Assembly (NCBI RefSeq): GCF_900240315.1
Contig: NZ_OEPZ01000003.1
Span: forward strand, 124,001-188,000
Reading direction: 5' to 3'
DNA from: Dorea phocaeensis
GTDB lineage: Bacteria > Bacillota > Clostridia > Lachnospirales > Lachnospiraceae
DNA: 64,000 nt
Shown here: in pieces, positions 24,583 to 33,147 of the stretch
How the letters are laid out: every line of letters starts with the position of its first letter
Position numbering within the stretch: position 1 is the stretch's first letter
Position numbers and translations under genes: made by a program
The notes under the pieces: generated by a model
Seen by the model: only the letters and a program-made list of their open reading frames with translations
Databases searched by the model: none
What the model was told of the DNA's origin: nothing

Positions 24583-24613
24583 TTGTGCCACCTCCATCAA
24601 TATCAAATTTGAT

Positions 24614-24716
24614 GGTGTGACAGGGTAAGACTGTCATTTCCTATACTTTATATATAGACTTAATTTTTTTACCCTATAGAAAAGGATAGTAAATAGCCGT
24701 CATTAACTGTCACACC
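24614..24716. repeat. Palindromic element copy B
   Basis: About 103 bp. The ends GGTGTGACAG and CTGTCACACC are perfect inverted repeats. Inner parts also pair in part (TGACAG..CTGTCA, TTTCCTATAC with its partner CTATAGAAAAGGATAG). It matches copy A over its full length. It starts 5 bases after the primase stop and ends just before the VRR-NUC ribosome site. Confidence 0.8.
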
Positions 24717-24721
24717 TACTG

Positions 24722-26980
24722 TCATTCGTCCTCTTCCATAAATTCTGTCTTGAGTCTTAAGCCTTTAATGTATCTGCCTTTACGGTCACGATATCTTTCA
24801 AAGCCGACCGTTTCCAAGGCTGTGTAGAAATCTGTTGTGCTTCTTGTAAACTCACCCACCTGGGTACAGAAGATTCGATACTCGTTATATACCTCACTCG
24901 ACTTCGCCACATAGGTAGGGTCAAGTTCGCAGCGTTCACTTAAGAAGTAGGAAAGCCAGTCATTACTTTCCTTATAATGCTCAATGGCATCACGCACCTT
25001 CTGTGGAGGGTCAATCTTGTAGTTGTCTGCGATTACCTTTTTCGCACCTTCAATTACCCATGTAAGGATTGCTCCACCTGCCTTTTCAAACAGATAGTCT
25101 GCATAGTTTTTGATATCAGCACTTCCTTCAATTTTGGCATCAAACGGAATAACGATAAGTCTTCTCCAGGTACCTTTATCAATCGCACCGACCTTTGGTA
25201 GATGATTTGTATAAAGCACAAGTGTATGTGTCGGAGTATAAGAAAATGGATCCTTATATTTCTTTTCAGCATAAATTTCATCAGTAGAACAGAGCTGCTT
25301 TACATTGGCAGTATTTAATCTCATGCCTTCTTCAAGTTCTGCTGCAATAAGCATTCGCTTACCCTTTGCCTCGGCAAGTTCCGGCTTGACATTTCTTCTG
25401 CATCCAACGGTCAGCATATCTGCAGAGATATTTCCTGAATAAGTACCAAGGATTCTTGCGATAACATTCCAAAAAGTAGACTTACCATTGCGACCTTCAC
25501 CATATGCGATAATAAGTGCCTCCACATATACCTTACCAATAGCAGACAGTCCAACCATTCTCTGAACATAATCAATAAGGTCTGTATCCTTTAAGAAGAA
25601 AGTATCCAGTGCATCTGCCCATATATCCGCTCCATCATTTGAAGGATCAACAGTTGTCTGCTTCGTAATGAAATGCTCTGGTCTGTGATCCATTGGAAAC
25701 TTGATGCCCTGTCTTAAATCATAGGTAAGAGTCGGTGTATTTAGCATGAACTCATCGGCATCAAGGTTTCTCTGTTCCACTTCAAGCATTGGACGTGCTT
25801 CTTTCAATGTAGCAGCAATATTCTTTGTATCTCTTCGCTTAATGGCATATTTCTTGTAAACAGAAGCATCTTCATACATCTCATAGGCATGAGCCTGCTG
25901 CTTGTTAAACATCTGCACAGCCTTCTTTGTACCAACCGATACAAGAATCTCCATACCTCCATTCTTCACAAGTTCATCCATAGCCTTCTTCATTTCGGTT
26001 TCAGCCTCTGCCAGCTGTCTTTCCGTCAAGTCCTGGGAAAACCCCTGCGACTTTGGTTTTGACTCCTCCCAGAAACTGCCGTTGTAGACCATGTAATCAG
26101 TAGATGGGGAATAGCGAAGAATATCCTTATACTCCATTGCAAGAACAGTAGCCTGTCCCACATCCGAGAAATCTTTCGGTTTTAATCTGCAGTCGGAATT
26201 GTACTGTTCAGGCGGAATGTATCCCTCCTGGTTCGACACCTTGTTACCGAACTTTGACGCACTTCTCCATATCATATTGAGTTCCTTTTCTGGAAGTGGC
26301 GGATTACAGAGTTCTGATTTTTTAAGGAAAAGCTGATAAGCCTCCTCTGTATTTCCGTATCTCTTGATAATCTTTCCAGCAATGTGACTCATGGTACTGT
26401 TACGCTGACCTTCCGGCACTTGCTCAAGGCTTGCATCGAAATCTGCAAAATCATCCTCTTCCAAATAATCAAGAATGGTTTTATCACCTTCATAGAACTC
26501 TACTTCATCCGAATCATTGCCATAAAGAAATCTTGCAGAATCTAATGCGTTAGCATCGTAATAAGGAAAAACATCTGCAATCTTTCTTTTCATGGCGGCA
26601 TACTCTTCTTCATCTGTAATCGTTGGTATAGGGAAAAACACATGAAATCTTGGTCTTGCCGATTTGTCACCCTTTGGAAGGTTATGGTGTCTACTGTAAG
26701 ATGCAGCGAAAACGACTCCTGGAATTGAAAGTGCAATATCAAAAGGTGTAAGCCATTCTTCCGAGTTTTCTGAATGGTCATTATCACAGTCAAGAGGAAT
26801 ACAATCTGAGAGTTCAAAGTTATCCTTACTGCGATAGTTTCCTTTATACTTAGCTGTTACATGATCCATCTTTGTTGCTGCGATAAAGGTTTCTTTATCC
26901 GTTACTACATTCTTATTTGGATACAGACAGTTACCGCTGTTACCGACACAGTCTGCTGAATAAACAGTAAAATTAATCAT
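24722..26980 (-). CDS. Phage primase-helicase (PrimPol-like N-terminus, P4/D5 family)
   Basis: 752 residues. The N-terminus carries an AEP-like primase pattern (CIPLDCDNDHSENSEEW near 60, SARPRFHVFFP near 110). A PriCT-like helical section follows (KELNMIWRSASKFG). The C-terminal half is a superfamily 3 helicase with Walker A YGEGRNGKSTFWNVIARI near 490, then AAELEEGMRLNTANVKQL and HTLVLYTNHLPKVGAIDKGT. It primes and unwinds phage DNA. The start ATG overlaps the preceding gene by 8 bases. Confidence 0.93.
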   Translation of the reverse strand: MINFTVYSADCVGNSGNCLYPNKNVVTDKETFIAATKMDHVTAKYKGNYRSKDNFELSDCIPLDCDNDHSENSEEWLTPFDIALSIPGVVFAASYSRHHNLPKGDKSARPRFHVFFPIPTITDEEEYAAMKRKIADVFPYYDANALDSARFLYGNDSDEVEFYEGDKTILDYLEEDDFADFDASLEQVPEGQRNSTMSHIAGKIIKRYGNTEEAYQLFLKKSELCNPPLPEKELNMIWRSASKFGNKVSNQEGYIPPEQYNSDCRLKPKDFSDVGQATVLAMEYKDILRYSPSTDYMVYNGSFWEESKPKSQGFSQDLTERQLAEAETEMKKAMDELVKNGGMEILVSVGTKKAVQMFNKQQAHAYEMYEDASVYKKYAIKRRDTKNIAATLKEARPMLEVEQRNLDADEFMLNTPTLTYDLRQGIKFPMDHRPEHFITKQTTVDPSNDGADIWADALDTFFLKDTDLIDYVQRMVGLSAIGKVYVEALIIAYGEGRNGKSTFWNVIARILGTYSGNISADMLTVGCRRNVKPELAEAKGKRMLIAAELEEGMRLNTANVKQLCSTDEIYAEKKYKDPFSYTPTHTLVLYTNHLPKVGAIDKGTWRRLIVIPFDAKIEGSADIKNYADYLFEKAGGAILTWVIEGAKKVIADNYKIDPPQKVRDAIEHYKESNDWLSYFLSERCELDPTYVAKSSEVYNEYRIFCTQVGEFTRSTTDFYTALETVGFERYRDRKGRYIKGLRLKTEFMEEDE

Positions 26981-27413
26981 ATTCTCCGACCTCCTTCATA
27001 TCCTGAGTGAACCATCTGATTACCATATGTCTTTTTCTTGCTATAGATATTTCATGTGCCATACCATGAGTAATCACACCACCAAAGACCCATACTTCCT
27101 TACATTTTCCAAGAAGGACATAATTAAAGTGCATTGCCTTTTCTCTTTCATCCTTATTGGTATCATCCATAAACTGAGGATATAAAAGATGAGGAGTAAC
27201 AGGAATTGTTCCTTGATCCATAGCAAATCTGCTATATCGTTTTGCATTCATTACATTGGTTTCAACATCACCTGCATATGGACTGCAAACATACACCAAC
27301 GGAAGATAGGCAGCCTTTTTATCAGCTGCCTTTTCTTCACATTGGATATTGCTAAGCTCCTCATATGTAGTCGGGTCTGCATACCCTTCATGATTTTTCT
27401 TATCAATACCCAT
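26973..27413 (-). CDS. DUF4406-type protein (nucleoside 2-deoxyribosyltransferase fold)
   Basis: 146 residues. The core is VYVCSPYAGDVETNVMNAKR, then PVTPHLLYPQFMDDTNKDER and KCKEVWVFGGVITHGMAHEI. These match the DUF4406/nucleoside deoxyribosyltransferase-like fold, with the catalytic-type Glu in GMAHEI. In phages it may act on nucleotides; the substrate is unknown. The first 40 residues are an extra charged segment. Confidence 0.85.
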   Translation of the reverse strand: MGIDKKNHEGYADPTTYEELSNIQCEEKAADKKAAYLPLVYVCSPYAGDVETNVMNAKRYSRFAMDQGTIPVTPHLLYPQFMDDTNKDEREKAMHFNYVLLGKCKEVWVFGGVITHGMAHEISIARKRHMVIRWFTQDMKEVGEYD

Positions 27414-27418
27414 ATCTA

Positions 27419-28186
27419 TTAATCCTCCTGTTCAATAAGTGGTAGAATCCCTTCGTCCTTCAAAAGTTCATAAATGAAGATTCTTCCTTTTTGTGTCCAG
27501 TATGTATGCATCACACTTCTGTTCTCATCAATCTGATGTGTTCTTGATTGGGTATAACCACAATCTGCATACTGCTGATAAAGGAGCCAGGTCTTTCTAA
27601 ACTTGTACTGTACTCCTAATTCATGAAGTAAAGCATTGAATCCTCTACCACTCATCCCATAATCTTTAGCAATCTGTGTAATCGGTACTGTGTTTGTGTT
27701 CTGAAGAATTAAGTCATAGTAACTTGCCTTTGGCTGTAATTCTGAAATCTGCTGTTTCTGAATTAATGACAAATGCTTTAAAGCAAGCTTTTCTTCACGT
27801 TCCTTTTTCAATTCCTGTAATGCGTTAATAAGAATATCTGGATTAGCTAACACTTCATCAATCGCATATACTCCATGTTTACGAATTGAAGGAAGAACTT
27901 CTGATGTTACCCAGCGTTTAAACTCTTTAGCTTTAGGTAATTTACTTGCAAACACTAAACTATACAGACCTGATTCGTTGATCACTGTCAAATCCTGTAC
28001 TCCTCCAAGGGTGTCACATTTCGTTACGCCCTTATCCTCATCGTCAACATGATCCGCGATTGCTTTTCTTGAATTAGCATAACCAAGACAATCAGCCACA
28101 TCTTTTCCAACAAACATCACTTCACCATCAACAACTGCTGTTCGCACAGAACCAAACTGTGCATTATTAAAAATCTGTAATTCCAT
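27419..28186 (-). CDS. Phage antirepressor (BRO-N + KilA-C type)
   Basis: 255 residues. BRO-N covers 1-110 (GEVMFVGKDVADCLGYANSR, SGLYSLVFASKLPKAKEFKR, WVTSEVLPSIRKHGVYAI). The C-terminal KilAC/ANT domain covers ~150-250 (ASYYDLILQNTNTVPITQIA, KDYGMSGRGFNALLHELG). These proteins inactivate the repressor or switch the phage to lytic growth. It has a GGAGGTAATTCG ribosome site. Confidence 0.93.
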   Translation of the reverse strand: MELQIFNNAQFGSVRTAVVDGEVMFVGKDVADCLGYANSRKAIADHVDDEDKGVTKCDTLGGVQDLTVINESGLYSLVFASKLPKAKEFKRWVTSEVLPSIRKHGVYAIDEVLANPDILINALQELKKEREEKLALKHLSLIQKQQISELQPKASYYDLILQNTNTVPITQIAKDYGMSGRGFNALLHELGVQYKFRKTWLLYQQYADCGYTQSRTHQIDENRSVMHTYWTQKGRIFIYELLKDEGILPLIEQED

Positions 28187-28221
28187 ATCGAATTACCTCC
28201 TTCTGTTTATTGGGGAAAGAA

Positions 28222-28259
28222 AATCACTCTCCCTACTTGGTAGCCTTGGGAGAGTGATT
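28222..28259 (-). terminator. Strong terminator after the sigma-like gene
   Basis: Perfect 12-bp stem AATCACTCTCCC / GGGAGAGTGATT, 14-base loop, then TTCTTT on the minus strand, between 28272 and the antirepressor start. Confidence 0.8.
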
Positions 28260-28271
28260 AAAAGGACGTTT

Positions 28272-28841
28272 TTACAAAATCTTTTTCAATTTTTGTAATG
28301 CACGATTGTATTTCTTACTAATCTTGTTAGCTTCATTAATTACAAGCTTTTCATACTCATCATCAGTAAGCCCCTCTGCATCGATTAACTTTGATGCTAT
28401 TTGTTTTGGTGTAGATTTCTTAGAAGCAATAGCAATGAATATTTCCACAAAGTCAGATTTTAACTTCTGCTGGATTACTTCAATTACATCTTCATAGCGT
28501 TTTACTCTTTCATCTTCCTCTTCATCTAACTCATATTCTGGATAAGTAACAGCTAAATAGTTCATGATATCAAAAGAGTCATCACTCTCTTCGCAACAAA
28601 TATAACCTTTTCTGCCATCCATTCTTTTTCTTTTAGGTGTTGGATCAATATGTCTTGTTTCACGATGCCAAATATTGTATTCAGGTTTGTTGTACTGTTC
28701 ATCAACCTCTTCCTGAATTCTTTTTTCAAAGTGTTCTTGCGTTTCATCTTCTTCAATGGAAATGTTGACCCACTTGCTTGCAGCATCTACATCCATTTCA
28801 AATTCCTTAAATTCTGTTTCGTATCTCATCTTTATGATCAT
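28272..28841 (-). CDS. Acidic sigma-region-like protein (function uncertain)
   Basis: 189 residues. The N-terminus is a small beta unit (MRYETEFKEFEMDVDAASKW). A Trp/His stretch follows (NKPEYNIWHRETRHIDPTPK). The C-terminal helices DFVEIFIAIASKKSTPKQIA and EANKISKKYNRALQKLKKIL resemble the sigma-factor-like proteins on Tn916-type elements; this is a weak, memory-based resemblance. The ATG overlaps the stop of an upstream 54-codon ORF (ATGA), and an attenuator-like structure precedes it. Confidence 0.55.
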   Translation of the reverse strand: MIIKMRYETEFKEFEMDVDAASKWVNISIEEDETQEHFEKRIQEEVDEQYNKPEYNIWHRETRHIDPTPKRKRMDGRKGYICCEESDDSFDIMNYLAVTYPEYELDEEEDERVKRYEDVIEVIQQKLKSDFVEIFIAIASKKSTPKQIASKLIDAEGLTDDEYEKLVINEANKISKKYNRALQKLKKIL

Positions 28842-29002
28842 CTGTGTTCCTCGCTTTCCGCTAATCCTGGTAAGCGTTGCGAGGACACCAAAAAAATGAG
28901 CCGATACTTTTGAAGTACCGACTCGATGACAGCAAAATTACGCATGACGAAATAAGGGTACTTCATAGGTACCTTCCATTGATATTTCAATAGAAGGCTC
29001 AT
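28838..29002 (-). CDS. 54-codon leader ORF coupled to the sigma-like gene
   Basis: Starts MSLLLKYQWKVPMKYPYFVM at ATG 29002 and ends SQRLPGLAESEEHR, with its TGA overlapping the next ATG. Its ribosome site (GCGAGGTACACAT) is nearly identical to that of the following gene (GCGAGGAACACAG). An intrinsic terminator lies inside it. The product may be a leader peptide whose translation sets the attenuator, rather than a working protein. Confidence 0.55.
   Translation of the reverse strand: MSLLLKYQWKVPMKYPYFVMRNFAVIESVLQKYRLIFLVSSQRLPGLAESEEHR
28889..28964 (-). promoter_or_regulatory. Attenuator with competing hairpins
   Basis: Terminator: minus-strand GAGTCGGTACTT / AAGTATCGGCTC followed by ATTTTTTT (28924-28889). 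Its left arm GGTACTTC (28919-28912) is an 8-base perfect complement of the upstream GAAGTACC (28964-28957). That segment can alternatively pair with the GGTACC just before it. An upstream stem CCTTCTATTGA / TCAATGGAAGG precedes these. Mutually exclusive folding is therefore possible. Confidence 0.65.
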
Positions 29003-29125
29003 ATGTGTACCTCGCACCGTATTACGTAATTAGGCTTGAGATATTTGATTTTCTATTTATTCTCCCCTTTTGGGGGAAGGACAGGCTGATTATTTAATCT
29101 GTCTCTGTCCTTTAGTCAGCCACGC

Positions 29126-29266
29126 TTATTTGCGTTTACTTGGCTTTGTTTGTGCTAATGCACTTCCTGCTACTGACTTTGACGTCTTACTGTAGCGACC
29201 GTCACGAAGGACTTTACTCGCTTTAGAAGCAACTCTGCTTGATGTTTGCTTTGTATTCTTAGCCAT
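29126..29266 (-). CDS. 46-residue basic mini-protein (AGSALAQ family)
   Basis: MAKNTKQTSSRVASKASKVL, then RDGRYSKTSKSVAGSALAQT and KPSKRK. ATG 29266 is preferred to a longer frame because GGAGGTGAAAGAA sits just before it. Short proteins with SKVASKAS and KSxAGSALSQ are very widespread on bacterial chromosomes and mobile elements, without known function. pI is extremely basic. Confidence 0.75.
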   Translation of the reverse strand: MAKNTKQTSSRVASKASKVLRDGRYSKTSKSVAGSALAQTKPSKRK

Positions 29267-29326
29267 TTCTTTCACCTCCTTTGATTTCTTATACCTTAAA
29301 GTTAGCACATAATTTTTTTTGAAATC

Positions 29327-29341
29327 GGACATGCCATGTCC
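29327..29341. promoter_or_regulatory. 15-bp palindrome GGACATGCCATGTCC (copy 1)
   Basis: A perfect 7+1+7 palindrome upstream of the mini-protein gene. The same palindrome with A in the centre occurs at 30953-30967 upstream of the repressor gene. Candidate operator. Confidence 0.55.
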
Positions 29342-29354
29342 TGTCAAAAATGCT

Positions 29355-29420
29355 ATAAAAAAACAGCCAGAGTTACCTACTAATTCCTGTTTAGGAATTT
29401 TATAGATAACTCCGGCTGTT
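29355..29420 (-). terminator. Strong intrinsic terminator
   Basis: Minus-strand AACAGCCGGAGTTATCTA pairs with TAGGTAACTCTGGCTGTT, then TTTTTTATAG. An inner AATTCCT/AGGAATT stem caps the loop. It ends the 60-residue gene transcript. Confidence 0.88.
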
Positions 29421-29459
29421 AGCTCCTCGATTTTACGGGGCAATTTGCGGTAATTTCTT

Positions 29460-29642
29460 TTACTGATTTACGGCTTTAGCCGCTTCTACCTGGAAGACTA
29501 CATCTTCCCAAGGTATTTTTTCATATTTATTTTTATCTATTTTCTTTTCAAGAAATATTTTGTCATTCTCAATAATCACATCACAAAATCTCGGCGGTAC
29601 CGGTTTTGTACTATGTAAATTGCGAATAGGTTTCTTTACCAT
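29460..29642 (-). CDS. 60-residue hypothetical protein
   Basis: MVKKPIRNLHSTKPVPPRFC then DVIIENDKIFLEKKIDKNKY and VVFQVEAAKAVNQ. It has an AAGGGGGAT ribosome site and lies 15 bases after the repressor gene, so it is co-transcribed with it. Not recognised; the sequence suggests a small beta-hairpin unit. Confidence 0.6.
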   Translation of the reverse strand: MVKKPIRNLHSTKPVPPRFCDVIIENDKIFLEKKIDKNKYEKIPWEDVVFQVEAAKAVNQ

Positions 29643-29657
29643 ACACTATCCCCCTTC

Positions 29658-30800
29658 TTAAAACGGTATTTCATCATCCACATCATCCGATAAATCATCT
29701 TGCATGAATGAATCAATAGCAAACATAACATCATTATTAATCTTAGGATGCTCCATCCTGTCTTTTACCGTTTCAAACAATATTTCAAAAAGTGGAGCTA
29801 CTGGTGTATCATCCTGTGTTGCAACCAACAACTGAGAACCTTTATGTGGAACATACATCCAGGCTTCCTTAGCATATGCAGAAGTATCAGCACTTTTATG
29901 CACACTTTTTTCAATATCCATAAGGTAAAGTGTTGTTCCATTTTTCATTCTAAGATTGAAGCAATCACCACAAATGTATGTATGAGGACCAAAAGTCTTT
30001 GAATTAAAAACAATTCGTGTAACTTCATCTGGGTATTCGCATTCAGATTCTTCAAAAAATGTTTCCACCTCAAAAAGAGGATGGTCTACAAAACCATTAT
30101 AATCTGCTTCCATTCTGTTAAGATTAAATGCAGTTTCCCTGTTCCAATCAAGTTTATCTTTTTGTGTGTCTGACTTTAACTTATCAAAAAAATTAACAAG
30201 ATATTGCTCTGTAGGTGTAAGACCTGTAAGATCAACCGTAACAAGAGTATCAATACTAACTTTTAATAGTTTTGCTGCGGTAACAATAAACTCTATACTA
30301 GGTTCAGAAGTGTTACCATCTTTTTCAAGACGTGACATATACCCTAAACGAATACCTGCCTCTTTCTCAATCTGACCAATTTTTACATCTGGCTTCTGTC
30401 GAAGTAACTCACGAATATTTGAAAAACATAATTTCTTATTAAAATTTTTACATTCACTCATAAGGGAATCTAATTTAGTAAGATAGCCAGCCCATATATT
30501 TCGTTCTTTCTCAAGGGCTTTATATCTTGCTTGAACATCCTCTTCTGTTCCATGATTTTCTGCAAGATCATAAGCCTCCTTGGAATCTGCGGACTCACAA
30601 ACCATTTCCCATCTTTGTGCTGCATCTTCAAGATCACCTAATCTTGAATTCAAATCATCTACCTTCTCTTCCACAATTTTATATTTTTCTTCTATTTCCT
30701 CTTTATTACATAAACCCATACTTGCAGTTACAAGGAACCCTTTTATAACATCTTTTATATCAATATCACTTATCTTCTTATCCATTACTTCATTTGACAT
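29658..30800 (-). CDS. Prophage repressor-like protein with central XRE domain
   Basis: 380 residues. The N-terminal 130 are coiled coil (KYKIVEEKVDDLNSRLGDLE, EDVQARYKALEKERNIWAGY). The XRE helix-turn-helix is central, about 128-190 (KIGQIEKEAGIRLGYMSRLE, EFIVTAAKLLKVSIDTLVTV). The C-terminal half is unassigned and does not show LexA-type SAGS/K residues. A consensus promoter and TTCGCAT repeats precede it. An ImmA-like protease gene lies upstream. I infer the lysogeny repressor; the N-terminal coiled coil is unusual. Confidence 0.75.
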   Translation of the reverse strand: MSNEVMDKKISDIDIKDVIKGFLVTASMGLCNKEEIEEKYKIVEEKVDDLNSRLGDLEDAAQRWEMVCESADSKEAYDLAENHGTEEDVQARYKALEKERNIWAGYLTKLDSLMSECKNFNKKLCFSNIRELLRQKPDVKIGQIEKEAGIRLGYMSRLEKDGNTSEPSIEFIVTAAKLLKVSIDTLVTVDLTGLTPTEQYLVNFFDKLKSDTQKDKLDWNRETAFNLNRMEADYNGFVDHPLFEVETFFEESECEYPDEVTRIVFNSKTFGPHTYICGDCFNLRMKNGTTLYLMDIEKSVHKSADTSAYAKEAWMYVPHKGSQLLVATQDDTPVAPLFEILFETVKDRMEHPKINNDVMFAIDSFMQDDLSDDVDDEIPF

Positions 30801-30812
30801 AATAGCACCTCT

Positions 30813-30869
30813 TTCGCATTTGTATGCTATTATTATACATCATTCGCATATTTTGTCAATATATGCAAC
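30813..30869 (-). promoter_or_regulatory. Repressor promoter with operator-like repeats
   Basis: TTGACA at 30859-30854 and TATAAT at 30837-30832, 16-base spacer. Two TTCGCAT sites lie exactly 30 bp apart on the plus strand (30813, 30843), each facing an inverted ATGC (GTATGC, ATATGCAA). Probable autoregulation. Confidence 0.7.
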
Positions 30870-30913
30870 TTATTTTATTTATTTGCTTTTATTTGCAATA
30901 TAATTTAATTAAT

Positions 30914-30945
30914 TAAAAAAGACCCATCCAATTTAGATGAGTCCT
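30914..30945 (-). terminator. Terminator after the ImmA-like gene
   Basis: Minus-strand GGACTCATC / GGATGGGTC followed by TTTTTT. It separates the protease gene from the repressor promoter. Confidence 0.85.
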
Positions 30946-30952
30946 TAATAGT

Positions 30953-30967
30953 GGACATGACATGTCC
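30953..30967. promoter_or_regulatory. 15-bp palindrome GGACATGACATGTCC (copy 2)
   Basis: Second copy of the palindrome seen at 29327-29341, here just downstream of the ImmA-like stop codon and about 150 bp upstream of the repressor start. Confidence 0.55.
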
Positions 30968-30986
30968 ATTTTTCTCTATGTTTTTT

Positions 30987-32876
30987 TTATATTTTTACAC
31001 CATAATCAGCTAAATATTTCTGTATAGCCCACACTGGTTCTGGATATTTTAAAGAAAGTGCTTCATGTATCCACTGATGTTCTACCTTTATCGGTGAAAG
31101 ATTGCAATTCAAAACAGATAGTAATTTATCACTAATTACAGGTGGCAAATGCAAACCAAAACAAATCAGCGCTGCTGTCTCTACTGTTGTTGATGTTTCA
31201 CCCTTAGCAATTCGACTTATAGTTTTAGGATTTCTATCGATCTCCAACCCTAATTCTGTATAATTTGTTTTTCTCCAATCGAGTAACAATTCCATGCACT
31301 GTTCTGGGTCATCTGTCATTTTCTTACGAATAGCAATCTCTTCCTCCAATTGTTTCTGTCTCATAGCAATCTGACGTTCTTGTGGAGCATTTTGATATCC
31401 ATTATGAAATTTAATTTCAAATGTAATATCACTTTCTTCACGATTTAAGAAACAAACAGTATGATAATTTGAACCGTGTCTACTAGTCACCTTCATATCA
31501 AATACAAGACAACATTCATCCATATGTGTTCTTGCATATTCTGTCATGGTTAGTTGACCGTTATCTTCTCTACTAACATATAAAGGCGCATTATAAACAT
31601 AGTGATTGTCTATAAAAAGATAATCCCCGTTCTTTGTTCGTTCTTTGAGTTCTGGATTGCAAAATCGTTCTATCGCAGCATCCTGTGCAGAAATAGAAAA
31701 TGTTTGATTTACCTTTAAACTGCCTCTGCGAAAAGCATGAGGTTTTACATAATGATTATCCAGAAATGTGTATGTACCAATTGCACTCTCAAAACCTAAC
31801 TCTACCAATCTTATTTTGGCTGCTTGCTTAGAAACGCCGAAAGCTGTTTCTAAGCAAGCAATAACCATCTCCATAACATCGACTTCATGCCTTGCATTTG
31901 TCTCTTTCATGAATTGAGCAATGTATTCATTCGCTTTTGCTCTAAACGGCCCCGAAGGCATTTGAATTCGTGGTGTAAGTTGATTAGCTTGCCACTCCAT
32001 CATTTCCGTTACCTTTTTAGTTGCAGATGACATAGCACCACCTATAACTTCACAACTTATACATGATGCATCAGCATTAAATAATTTTTCCAATTCAAAA
32101 ACTTTTCGATGTTTCACCCAATGAATACACTCATGAATAATAGTATTATTATATGAACCAAGATTGCGAAGAAGAAAATTCATTGGATCTACTACAATTG
32201 TTTGACCTTTAATATATATGGTTTTGCTTTCTCCAACATCATCATCAAACATTTCAGCAGCAGTATCTTCAAAATATAATTGACCAAATATCGATGCATC
32301 TTCTCTAATTCTATGTGACAGTATTTTAAGTTGAAGTCTTTTCGCTAATAATTCTGGATCAACCCAAACTGGTGGAGTTCCCCTTTCTGTTATTTCAAGT
32401 GCTTCTGGATAAAACTCATCTAGGAATGATACCGCAATTTTTTCTAATTCATCATTTTTAATATACGGAACTAATGCATCTGACAAAGAATTAAAGGGGG
32501 CGTTCTTCTTATCAAAAGGCTCTACATTTGTTATTCTCCAATCATCTAATGCTTTGGAGAGATCTCCTTCACAGGAGATACGAAGCCATGGATAATTAAC
32601 ATCCGTTTCATCATAGTGATAATCGTCCTCTTTAATTAAGACTTCTAATTGCAGCCCTACATCAAATGCTACTTTCATTTCAGGAAGATCACTGACATAA
32701 ACCCTCTCTATTGTAGCATCTTGTAATTCTACAACACCCACTCGATGTACACGTGAGGTTCTAAAATCCATATTATCCGCATTATCACGGATATAATCTT
32801 CAGCGGCACTGAACAGGCCGCTGTAACATTTCCTCTTTACATAGTCAGCAAACGAACGTCCTGCTGCCATATTCAA
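30987..32876 (-). CDS. ImmA/IrrE-type metallopeptidase with C-terminal XRE domain
   Basis: 629 residues, start TTG 32876 or ATG 32870 (AAGGGGAC site). The zinc motif HECIH is in NTIIHECIHWVKHRK near residue 245, preceded by TIVVDPMNFLLR. The C-terminal ~110 residues hold a helix-turn-helix (YTELGLEIDRNPKTISRIAK, ETAALICFGLHLPPVISDKL). ImmA-type proteases cleave phage and ICE repressors after DNA damage. This one is far longer than ImmA (about 140 residues) and carries its own DNA-binding domain. Confidence 0.8.
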   Translation of the reverse strand: MNMAAGRSFADYVKRKCYSGLFSAAEDYIRDNADNMDFRTSRVHRVGVVELQDATIERVYVSDLPEMKVAFDVGLQLEVLIKEDDYHYDETDVNYPWLRISCEGDLSKALDDWRITNVEPFDKKNAPFNSLSDALVPYIKNDELEKIAVSFLDEFYPEALEITERGTPPVWVDPELLAKRLQLKILSHRIREDASIFGQLYFEDTAAEMFDDDVGESKTIYIKGQTIVVDPMNFLLRNLGSYNNTIIHECIHWVKHRKVFELEKLFNADASCISCEVIGGAMSSATKKVTEMMEWQANQLTPRIQMPSGPFRAKANEYIAQFMKETNARHEVDVMEMVIACLETAFGVSKQAAKIRLVELGFESAIGTYTFLDNHYVKPHAFRRGSLKVNQTFSISAQDAAIERFCNPELKERTKNGDYLFIDNHYVYNAPLYVSREDNGQLTMTEYARTHMDECCLVFDMKVTSRHGSNYHTVCFLNREESDITFEIKFHNGYQNAPQERQIAMRQKQLEEEIAIRKKMTDDPEQCMELLLDWRKTNYTELGLEIDRNPKTISRIAKGETSTTVETAALICFGLHLPPVISDKLLSVLNCNLSPIKVEHQWIHEALSLKYPEPVWAIQKYLADYGVKI

Positions 32877-33147
32877 TGTCCCCTTTCTTCTAAAACATGT
32901 TCTTAACTAATCGAAGATTTTATCAAATTCCTTTAATTATATCTTTCAATCCAAAAATTTTATCAAATCAATATTTCTAATATTAAGATTCCTTTTTGTA
33001 CCACCAAAACTAATAAAACTGTAATTACCTACTATACTAGCATTTGCAGTATATGGGTACAGTAAAATAACTCAATCTACATTCTTAATACTAGATGAAT
33101 AAACATTCATCTGATATGCATCAGCTTCCTTTACAGTTGTTCAGTTG
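32877..33147. other. AT-rich spacer at the prophage/defence boundary
   Basis: No convincing gene on either strand. It separates the last phage-type gene from the restriction operon and is a plausible place for a junction, but I see no clear direct repeat or att core. Confidence 0.4.
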
